Shown here: positions 56,166-64,000 of the stretch, in pieces
How the letters are laid out: each line of letters opens with the position of its first letter
Numbering within the stretch: position 1 is the stretch's first letter
NCBI RefSeq assembly: GCF_009931615.1
Contig: NZ_CP046620.1
Location: forward strand, 1,255,501 to 1,319,500
Direction of reading: 5' to 3'
Length of the DNA stretch: 64,000 nt
Source of the DNA: Algicella marina
GTDB lineage: Bacteria; Pseudomonadota; Alphaproteobacteria; Rhodobacterales; Rhodobacteraceae
Made by a program: the position numbers and the translations under genes
Notes under the pieces: model-generated
The model's input: the letters and a program-made list of their open reading frames with translations, nothing else
Databases searched by the model: none
What the model was told of the DNA's origin: nothing

Positions 56166-56578
56166 AGCATGATACCGACAGCGAGGGAAAGCCAGAGCAC
56201 CGCCAGAGCGATCAGCGACAACAGGAAGGACTTGAAGCGGGTCGGCAAGTGGTTGGTGGTGACGTGCACGCGGCGGTGGAGAAGTCGCAGGGCTGCGTAG
56301 GCGATAGCGCCTATGGCCACGCCCCAGTTGACCTCCCCCAGCGCGGCGGCGAGGGCTACACCGGCGTAGAGAAGGATCGGCGTCTCGAACTGGTTATGAG
56401 CGTTCGCCTGCATAAGGCGGACCTCGCGCGGATAACTGGTCGTGTCGATTTCGATGTCACCGTAGGCTATTCCGTGCGTGCGGATGGCCTGCAGGCGGGC
56501 ACGACCCATGGCGACAATGGCCCAGAACGTCAGGCCGACCTGAACGAAAACGGCAAGCAATGACAGTGCGAGTGGCAT
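56162..56578 (-). CDS. MAPEG family membrane protein
   Basis: A 138-residue protein with four membrane helices and the MAPEG-type REVRLMQANAHNQFETPILL motif (the conserved N-x-x-E-x-P). The family includes glutathione-linked eicosanoid enzymes in animals; bacterial members are mostly uncharacterised. It is translationally coupled to rsmB and starts 30 bp after the guaB stop, so the three genes may be one transcript. Confidence 0.87.
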   Translation of the reverse strand: MPLALSLLAVFVQVGLTFWAIVAMGRARLQAIRTHGIAYGDIEIDTTSYPREVRLMQANAHNQFETPILLYAGVALAAALGEVNWGVAIGAIAYAALRLLHRRVHVTTNHLPTRFKSFLLSLIALAVLWLSLAVGIML

Positions 56579-56608
56579 TTCCAGCTCCTTCAGTTGAATG
56601 CGCGCCTG

Positions 56609-58099
<1,491 letters not shown>

Positions 58100-58153
58100 C
58101 TATTTCATGAGGCGACAGAAAAGGAAAGCCACGGATTGCGCCGCGTTACTCCT

Positions 58154-59032
58154 TCAGGAATTCCAGCTTTCGGGAAGAGCGGCGCCAAACTTTGCCTGCA
58201 TCGCCTCATAGACCGGAGCGAGCTTCTCGGCCGCCAGCTTGCGGAAATCCGGGTCGATGACTTCCGGCTTGGAACCGAAGACCCGTTTGTTCACATCCGC
58301 TTCCATTTGCGGCAGGCCCATGAACTCCGTCAGTTCATGGATGGTCTCTTCCTGAAAGAAGGTCTCGTAAAAACCGTAGTAGATCCGCTCCGCCGGGACG
58401 GCCTTTTCCAGCTCGGCAATTGTCAGGTCGTAACGGGAACGAGAAATGAACTCGTTGGTAAACCTGTGATCTGGCCGGGCCAAGACACGTTTGACGATCT
58501 CCGCTGGCTCCGTGTTGTTGACCCGGGAACTGAAGCGAACCTGCGACCAGGCACGCTCTATCGGGTCACGCATCAGGAAAATGAAGCGCACATCCTCCGC
58601 CAGTCCTGCCAGTTCGGCATAGGTTGCGGCATCGAAGAGGCTATATTCCGGCGACATGTCGGCAATGACTTCGGTGCCGGGAGCTGCTGTCGCCGATACG
58701 ATATCGACAAACGAGCGATCTTCCTTGAGGTATTCGACGATTTCCCTGTCGACCTCGATCCGAGCAGGTAGCCACTTGCGGCCGGGATTGGCTTTCAGCC
58801 GAGTTTCGGCCTGGGTGATGCGAGTCCGCACTCGCACGAGGTTGGCTTCCGGGGTCGTTTCTTTTGCCGGATCGTTCCGGGTCGGCCGGATGTTGGTGAA
58901 AAACTGCAGCTCCTTTACGCGGTGAAAATGAACCTGCGGATACTGATCAAGATGCTTATAGAGCCATGTCGTTCCCGCCTTCTGAGCGCCGATGCAAAAC
59001 AGGAGGCGTGGCGATTTGGTCTCTGCAGGCAT
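58154..59032 (-). CDS. Sulfotransferase domain protein
   Basis: A 292-residue sulfotransferase. The 5'-phosphosulfate loop is LFCIGAQKAGTTWLYKHLDQ, and the 3'-phosphate site is FIFLMRDPIERAWSQVRF, with the serine position in S-Q. ADMSPEYSLFDAATY and RYYG-type strands (ERIYYGFYETFFQEETIHEL) follow. ATG at 59032 follows GAGAGGACTG. It is next to the GT-C glycosyltransferase on the same strand, suggesting a role in sulfated surface glycan. The substrate is unknown. Confidence 0.87.
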   Translation of the reverse strand: MPAETKSPRLLFCIGAQKAGTTWLYKHLDQYPQVHFHRVKELQFFTNIRPTRNDPAKETTPEANLVRVRTRITQAETRLKANPGRKWLPARIEVDREIVEYLKEDRSFVDIVSATAAPGTEVIADMSPEYSLFDAATYAELAGLAEDVRFIFLMRDPIERAWSQVRFSSRVNNTEPAEIVKRVLARPDHRFTNEFISRSRYDLTIAELEKAVPAERIYYGFYETFFQEETIHELTEFMGLPQMEADVNKRVFGSKPEVIDPDFRKLAAEKLAPVYEAMQAKFGAALPESWNS

Positions 59033-59108
59033 TGGGCAGTCCTCTCGTGGCAGAACGGTGTTAATCTGCCAGTAGGCCAAGCCGGATCATATCGCAAGTT
59101 CGGATCGT

Positions 59109-60722
59109 TTATTGCGGCAATCTGTAGGTGCGCTTGCGAAAGAACGAATAATCCTTCCAGCAATCGACAACATAGAGTTCGCGGAACCTCCGATCCTTGT
59201 AGAGACCATCGAGTATGTTGTCGGCGAATGCGTTGTCGGTCCAGCTTTTATCCGCGCAGTCGCGGCGTTCGGGCGATACGATGTCGGGCAGCGTTTCGAA
59301 GAAGACCGTCTTGGAGAAGCCGCCGTGATTGGTGTAGCGGCCAGCGTGGTTCCTGTCTGCGTGAGCCATCTTGACCCAGTTGAGGCCCAGTAAATCGTAG
59401 ATGGGGCCATCGTAGCTCATCGATATACCGCCAGCGATGTAGATGCCGATGCTGGGCGCGGGCTGTAGAGCGTTGAAATCCCGCCCCATCTTCCGAGACA
59501 TGGAAGCGATACCGAATTCGACTGCATATCCGCCCTTGGCCTGTGAGAACCGCCACCATTGCAAACCGGTCAGGGCGACCGCAAGGATCAGGACGATCGG
59601 AAGCAATTTCCTCAAGCGATGCTCCCTGCCGGCAACAAGGCAGGCAATGCCGAGGGTTGCAACCGGGATCAGCAAGGGCAAAAAAACCTGATAGAAGCGA
59701 TGCGAACCGAAATGGTCACCGCCGAGGCCTACATAGACCATCGCGCCAGCGGCGAAGAACATGGTTAGAAAGGCTGAAATCCGGATGATGGTTTCTGCAT
59801 GCGGGGCTTTGCGCGTCCGCAGGACGTGGATGAGTGCGCATGCGGCCAGGGCGAACAGCAGAAGGTGCACAGGTTCAGTCAGGTAGGATTTGAGATAGCG
59901 CAGTCCGTCATAGAGTTGAGGCCCGGTTTGGGTGGAGATCTTGGCATAATAGGTATTGGGATGGATCTGTCCGAAATAGGCGTAGCGCAGACCAACCATG
60001 ATACCATAGGCGGCGCCCGTTGCGACCAGAGCAAGGAGGGCAGCGCTACGTTGACGGCTTCGCGCCTGCGGCATGCCGACTGCCAGCAGAAAGAGCAGGA
60101 TGGCGCATCCCGCGCCGACCACCACACCTTCAGGCCGACACCAGGTGACAAGGGCCGACAGGAGCATCAACGCCGGAACATTGGTCTTGCCGGCGAACGA
60201 ACGCAGGCAAGATTGCACGAGCAGAGCCACGAGCAAAATCCACAGCCCGGTGTCCATCAGGCTCCACGTCGTCCAGCCGACGAATGTCGGCACAAGGAGG
60301 AACAGGAAGGCGGCGGCCGGTGTGTAGCGCATTCGCAAATCCGCCGCGGCAAACAGGATGCGGGTAATCTTGAGGCTCGTCAGAACAATGGCGAACGTGA
60401 TGATGAGACCCGATAGGCCGATCAGGGGTTCCGGACGGTCGATGAGGGCGAAGGCCATGACGTTCCAGGCCGTCCATAGCGGAGATGTCGAGCCCTCCAC
60501 CCGCTCACCGCCGACGAAATAGACGTAGCCGTGGCCTCCGGCGATGTTCTCGGCGTAGTTCTGGGTGATGTTGGCGTCGTCGAAACCAACGCCGGGATCA
60601 AGCACAAGCCAGGTGAACGCGGCAAGGAGGAGCGTGACGATCAATGCCAACGGCACGTCACCTATCAGGTAATCCGCCCGCGAACGAACGACAGGACTGT
60701 CGAAACTCAGTCGATCACTCAC
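59109..60722 (-). CDS. GT-C type membrane glycosyltransferase (AftB-like)
   Basis: A 537-residue protein with roughly ten membrane helices and a C-terminal soluble domain. The N-terminal loop GVGFDDANITQNYAENIAGG, then ERVEGSTSPLWTAW, resembles the GT-C family of AftB-type arabinofuranosyltransferases (catalytic Asp pair DD). Such enzymes use polyprenyl-phosphate sugars at the periplasmic face. GTG at 60722 is chosen because AGTGATCG follows a GGGGTGGA site; a longer start at 60803 is doubtful. Donor and acceptor are not known. It is likely linked to the sulfotransferase downstream. Confidence 0.8.
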   Translation of the reverse strand: MSDRLSFDSPVVRSRADYLIGDVPLALIVTLLLAAFTWLVLDPGVGFDDANITQNYAENIAGGHGYVYFVGGERVEGSTSPLWTAWNVMAFALIDRPEPLIGLSGLIITFAIVLTSLKITRILFAAADLRMRYTPAAAFLFLLVPTFVGWTTWSLMDTGLWILLVALLVQSCLRSFAGKTNVPALMLLSALVTWCRPEGVVVGAGCAILLFLLAVGMPQARSRQRSAALLALVATGAAYGIMVGLRYAYFGQIHPNTYYAKISTQTGPQLYDGLRYLKSYLTEPVHLLLFALAACALIHVLRTRKAPHAETIIRISAFLTMFFAAGAMVYVGLGGDHFGSHRFYQVFLPLLIPVATLGIACLVAGREHRLRKLLPIVLILAVALTGLQWWRFSQAKGGYAVEFGIASMSRKMGRDFNALQPAPSIGIYIAGGISMSYDGPIYDLLGLNWVKMAHADRNHAGRYTNHGGFSKTVFFETLPDIVSPERRDCADKSWTDNAFADNILDGLYKDRRFRELYVVDCWKDYSFFRKRTYRLPQ

Positions 60723-61005
60723 CACGATACAATCCACCCCGGTCGGGTGCCCCCACCCAGACGCAGCGCCAAGGCTGCCAGTTAACCATATCATGAATGC
60801 CACAGGGCGTTGGTTGCTAATGTGACAAACCCACCAGTTTCGCGCATTTCCGATGGAACAGGCGTGGCGTTCCTGCTGACTGACCGAAATTGTGGCACGC
60901 TCCGCCAGCCCAAGCGCCCGTAAAAATCAAATTTGCATCACAGTTTGGCAGCAATTGCCGTGAATTTCTTAATCACGATTAATCAATTGCCATCGGAGAA
61001 CGTTA

Positions 61006-61332
61006 ATGAAAAAGCTGATCATTCTGGGATGCCTGCTCGTCGCAGCCTGCGCGAAAGCACCCGAAGAAATTTCCGCGGCCAATATCGGGCCGAACCCCTA
61101 CACCCACGCGTCATGCGGTGACCTTCGCTCCGAAGAGGTGCGTCTGAGCCAACACCTGACCAATCTCAGCGCGGCGCAGCGGGATGCCCAAAGTGGCGAT
61201 GCCCTCGGCGTTTTCCTGCTTGGTCTGCCGATCTCCAGCATGGCGGGCAACGACAAGGAAGCCGAAATTTCCGTCACCAAAGGGCGGATCCAGGCGGTCG
61301 AACAAGTGCGCATCGGCAAGCGCTGCGCCTGA
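61006..61332 (+). CDS. Small putative lipoprotein
   Basis: A 108-residue protein with a clear lipobox (KKLIILGCLLVAACAKAP; cleavage before the second cysteine). The mature domain is helical, contains VRLSQHLTNLSAAQRDAQSG and a Gly-rich hydrophobic stretch (LGVFLLGLPISSMAGND), which resembles small envelope-stress lipoproteins. No domain name can be given. RBS GGAG is six bases upstream. The SNase-like gene follows 43 bp later. Confidence 0.75.
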   Translation: MKKLIILGCLLVAACAKAPEEISAANIGPNPYTHASCGDLRSEEVRLSQHLTNLSAAQRDAQSGDALGVFLLGLPISSMAGNDKEAEISVTKGRIQAVEQVRIGKRCA

Positions 61333-61375
61333 TGAGAGCAGGCGACGTGCAGACGAAACCCGGCTGGAACGCGGA

Positions 61376-61735
61376 ATGAAGGCCCTGCTGATTTGCGCGT
61401 CGCTGACGGCCGTTGATGGTGACACCGTCAAATGTGACGGTGTCAACCTGCGCCCGATGGGGGATGGCGCACCATATGTATCCGGCTTCGACGCGCCAGA
61501 AATCCGTGGAGAGAAGTGCCCGCAAGAGGAACGTCTCGGGCTGGCGGCCAAGGCGCGTATGACCGGCTACCTGCGTGCCGGGGTGCAGATTGAGGACAGT
61601 GGTGTCGAGGACAGGTACGGTCGGCCACTGGTAGTGCTGCGGCTCTCGGACGGCTCGACCGTGGGGCGCAGAATGATCGAAGACGGGCTGGCGAAGACAT
61701 GGGAACCGGGAGCGCGGATCGATTGGTGCTCCTGA
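61376..61735 (+). CDS. Staphylococcal nuclease-like (SNase) domain protein, short
   Basis: A 119-residue protein with an SNase/thermonuclease OB-fold: LTAVDGDTVKCDGVNLR, GFDAPEIRGEKCPQEERLG and VEDRYGRPLVVLRL. The D-G-D-T, D-A-P-E and Y-G-R elements that form the calcium/catalytic site are visible. No clear signal peptide (MKALLICASLTAV is short). The upstream frame overlaps the lipoprotein gene and is rejected. It faces a second SNase-domain gene on the opposite strand 90 bp on. Confidence 0.8.
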   Translation: MKALLICASLTAVDGDTVKCDGVNLRPMGDGAPYVSGFDAPEIRGEKCPQEERLGLAAKARMTGYLRAGVQIEDSGVEDRYGRPLVVLRLSDGSTVGRRMIEDGLAKTWEPGARIDWCS

Positions 61736-61824
61736 TTGACTACCCGAAAGCCTTGGCGATTTTCCTTTTGCGAAGCTGAAGCTGTGGTAGAAAATACCAA
61801 AGCCTGCCACTCGCGAGCGGCAGA

Positions 61825-62436
61825 TCAATGTCTTGAGTTGCCCTGCCCCTGCCCTCCAGCCGGCGCCCGCTGGTTCGCCTCAAACCTCTCCCACACATGC
61901 AATCTGCCCTTCTGACGCGCATCGGCCAACCAGAGCTTGCGACGGGCGTTCGGAACTTCCAGTGCCCCGTAGCGGCCACCCGAAAACTTTGGCCAGTCTA
62001 TCGCCAAACCGAGTTTCACCATCTCTGCCGAAAGGTCACGACCGTCCGGAAGGAAGCACTTGGCCACGGTACGTCCGTAGTCATCCTGCGCAACTATTTC
62101 GGCGGCCACCAGATGACCCTTGCATAGCGATACGAGCGCCCATTTGGCCTTGATTCCGTACGGGCGATTTAGCTCGGGTGCGTCGATTCCGAAGAGACGG
62201 ATTTGCGGTCTACGGATGGTAATTGTGTCGCCATCAACAACATAGACACGGCCGCGCAGGAGCATTTTCCGACTTTGCGGCTTCGAAGTCCTCGCAGCGA
62301 AGGGTCGGTGCCGCGCCTCGGACTCGGTGCGGGGTTTGATTTTGTCAGCATTGCCCGAATTGTCGGCATTTCGGGAGTTGCCGAGGATAGCGGCGATGCT
62401 GAACGCTAAAAGAACGAAGAATATGACAAATTCCAA
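61825..62436 (-). CDS. Thermonuclease (SNase-domain) protein, membrane-anchored
   Basis: A 203-residue protein with an N-terminal membrane anchor (EFVIFFVLLAFSIAAILG), a low-complexity linker and an SNase domain: VYVVDGDTITIRRPQIRLFG, IDAPELNRPYG and DDYGRTVAKCFLPDG. The catalytic Arg-Glu-Arg positions (R of IRLFG, E of APEL, R of YGR) are present. It would hydrolyse nucleic acid outside the cytoplasm or at the membrane. It borders the gene-poor stretch before the integrase. Confidence 0.85.
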   Translation of the reverse strand: MEFVIFFVLLAFSIAAILGNSRNADNSGNADKIKPRTESEARHRPFAARTSKPQSRKMLLRGRVYVVDGDTITIRRPQIRLFGIDAPELNRPYGIKAKWALVSLCKGHLVAAEIVAQDDYGRTVAKCFLPDGRDLSAEMVKLGLAIDWPKFSGGRYGALEVPNARRKLWLADARQKGRLHVWERFEANQRAPAGGQGQGNSRH

Positions 62437-62913
62437 AAATGACGTCCCGGATGTATATCAATAGAAACTTGTCGCAAAATTGGAGCACAAATTTTGGAAT
62501 AAGTCTCTGCCGGCACATTTCGTGAGCCTATCGATTTCTTTTCTACAGAAGGATCAGCTGTTATTGATTTTTTTGGTACGATGAACTGCGGTCTTTGTCT
62601 TTTGGAAAAAACCAACATCAGGTAGTACAGGGCCACTGGCGGGAAGCAGGTCCAGCAGCACCCAATTCCACGAGGCTTCGGGGAACCTCTCTGCGTCCTG
62701 GTATCTAGAGGAAACGCCAAATTCCGATCGCGGTCGCGGCGGAGTTTTGGCCACCACGCTTGAGGTGGCGGAGAAGGTGTCCGCCGAACTTACTTCCAAA
62801 ACGGTCTTCAATGTCCTTTTTTTAAAAGACATCTCTAGCGTCTACGTCTTGCACGTTCCGAACGCATCCCCCATATTCCAGTTTGAAATGGGGGACGGAA
62901 TGGAGCCGTAGAT
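62437..62913. other. Gene-poor interval before the integrase
   Basis: These 477 bp have no convincing coding frame; the open frames there are short and mutually overlapping. It is visibly less GC-rich than the flanks, especially at 62437-62600. I could not identify a tRNA, tmRNA or repeat as an attachment site, although such a site is expected near a P4-type integrase. An attL-like junction may lie here. Confidence 0.5.
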
Positions 62914-64000
62914 ATGACCGAGCAGAGAACCAAACCCGCCAAGCACCCGGAAAAGGCGCTCTCAGCGCAGTTCGTTAAATCGGTAGTCGAACCCGGCAAA
63001 TATACTGACGGGCACGGGCTCATTCTCAAGGTGGACAAGTCCGGGGCGAAGCGCTGGATTCAGCGGATTGTCATTCGCGGTAAGCGGTCAGAAATCGGGT
63101 TGGGCTCCACATCCCTTGTAAGCCTCTCAGAAGCGCGTGAAGTGGCGCTGGAGAACCGCAAGATGGCGAGAGCGGGGGGAGACCCGCTTGCCGCCAGACG
63201 GGAAGCTGAGGCGGTTCTGACGTTCGCCGAGGCATCGAAGAAGGTTCACGCCCTTCACCTTCCCTCATGGCGGAATGAAAAGCACGGCGCTCAGTTCCTT
63301 TCGACACTGGAGACCTATGCCTTTCCGCATTTTGGAAAGAGCCGCATTTCTGAGGTAACAACGGCGGACGTGCTTTCTGCGCTCCAGCCAATTTGGCTTG
63401 AGAAGCCGGAAACGGCGCGGCGGGTACGCCAACGCATTGGCACGGTCATGAAATGGGCGATTGCGCAGGGGTGGCGTCAGGACAACCCGGCTGAGGCAAT
63501 CTCCAAGGCGCTCCCCAAGCAGCCTAAGACGCGAGCCCATCGCAAGGCTCTGCCGTATGGCGAGGTGGCGGGCTTTCTGGAAACCCTTAAGGCATCCAAT
63601 GCCGGACCCTCTACTAAGCTGGCACTGGAGATGCTGGTGCTGACGGCATCGCGGTCTGGTGAGGTGCGTCTGGCGGAGTGGTCAGAGGTAGACTTCCAGA
63701 ATGCCGTCTGGACGCGCCCAGCGTCGCGCATGAAGGCCGCTAGAGAGCATCGGGTGCCTCTCTCGCCCCGTGCGCTGGAGGTGCTGCAAGAGGCGCGGAA
63801 TTTGAGCGATGGGCAGGGGCTTATCTTTCCCGGCACTAAGCCCGGCAAACCCCTCTCAGATATGACCCTTTCCAAGCTAGTGAAGGCGCTGGGCTTCGAT
63901 GTGGACGTTCACGGGTTCCGAACAAGCTTCAAGACTTGGGCTCAGGAGCGCACCAATACGGCTGGTGATGTTTCTGAGGCTGCGTTGGCCCATGTCATAA
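62914..64000 (+). CDS. P4-type tyrosine integrase, 3' end outside window
   Basis: 362 codons of a phage P4-family integrase. The N-terminal DUF4102 domain (SVVEPGKYTDGHGLILKVDK, RIVIRGKRSEIGLGSTSLVS) is followed by the core-binding domain and the catalytic domain. Active-site residues seen are Arg in LTASRSGEVRLAEW, the H-x-x-R in VHGFRTSFKTWAQE and the start of the third box (ALAHVI). The tyrosine is beyond the window. ATG at 62914. It marks the left edge of an integrated element. Confidence 0.93.
   Translation, partial: MTEQRTKPAKHPEKALSAQFVKSVVEPGKYTDGHGLILKVDKSGAKRWIQRIVIRGKRSEIGLGSTSLVSLSEAREVALENRKMARAGGDPLAARREAEAVLTFAEASKKVHALHLPSWRNEKHGAQFLSTLETYAFPHFGKSRISEVTTADVLSALQPIWLEKPETARRVRQRIGTVMKWAIAQGWRQDNPAEAISKALPKQPKTRAHRKALPYGEVAGFLETLKASNAGPSTKLALEMLVLTASRSGEVRLAEWSEVDFQNAVWTRPASRMKAAREHRVPLSPRALEVLQEARNLSDGQGLIFPGTKPGKPLSDMTLSKLVKALGFDVDVHGFRTSFKTWAQERTNTAGDVSEAALAHVI

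Noticed and set aside
62820-62900. Possible tRNA or tmRNA 3' end before the integrase
   Set aside because: The TTCCGAA-containing segment does not form a T arm and no acceptor stem can be paired.

Overview
The window looks like a chromosomal segment of a Rhodobacterales (Rhodobacteraceae-type) alphaproteobacterium. This is inferred from gene content, not from a database search. Pointers are an iscR-cysteine desulfurase pair with an Irr-type iron box, an IscR with a single cysteine, a DUF1476 zeta subunit of F1-ATPase, a CckA hybrid kinase, a split B12-dependent methionine synthase with DUF1638, an orphan TRAP solute-binding protein, a Hint-domain protein, lpiA/mprF and LpxO-like genes, and a high GC content throughout. 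Most of it is core genome; an accessory element begins at the right end.

Layout. 1-2.5 kb: iron-sulfur cluster genes (cysteine desulfurase cut by the window edge, iscR) divergent from a small alpha/beta hydrolase. 2.7-6.6 kb: alr, an MlaEF lipid-transport pair and an HPP-CBS membrane protein. 6.6-9.5 kb: an ECF sigma/anti-sigma pair, a small secreted protein and a Hint protein. 9.5-12.2 kb: an unknown secreted/membrane gene pair, then a PqiA-like pair. 12.2-23.4 kb: radA, cvpA and the purine genes purF, purB, purC, purS and purQ, interspersed with an SDR, bioY, DUF6314, mprF/lpiA and the ATPase zeta subunit. 23.4-26.6 kb: a DctB/DctD-like two-component system whose regulator has lost GAFTGA. 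26.6-30.3 kb: DUF1638, an LpxO-like hydroxylase, a corrinoid protein, a homocysteine methyltransferase and sufE. 30.4-36.2 kb: a lipoprotein, rnd, a soluble kinase/regulator pair, tRNA-Asn, an MBL hydrolase and an EnvZ-like kinase. 36.2-43.6 kb: an acyl-CoA dehydrogenase/phosphatase/kinase operon, rplM-rpsI, a thioesterase divergent from an ECHDC3-like protein, ctaA and trmJ. 43.9-52 kb: a TRAP binding protein, icd, a GGDEF protein, alaS and recA. 52-60.7 kb: cckA, rsmB, guaB, two sulfotransferase-like genes and a GT-C-type membrane glycosyltransferase. 61-64 kb: a lipoprotein, two nuclease-like (SNase) genes, a gene-poor stretch and the 5' part of a P4-type integrase, which is the likely edge of an integrated element continuing beyond the window.

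Functional links. Homocysteine remethylation appears divided among separate proteins (28.0-29.8 kb). The operon at 36.2-39.1 kb carries as separate genes the three activities fused in animal ACAD10 (phosphatase, kinase, acyl-CoA dehydrogenase), which suggests catabolism of hydroxy fatty acids through a phosphorylated acyl-CoA. A matching array of three 11-bp repeats lies just upstream of the start codons of two unrelated genes (pqiA-like and trmJ), 32 kb apart. I found no CRISPR array, no complete insertion sequence, no toxin-antitoxin pair and no recognisable defence system inside the window.
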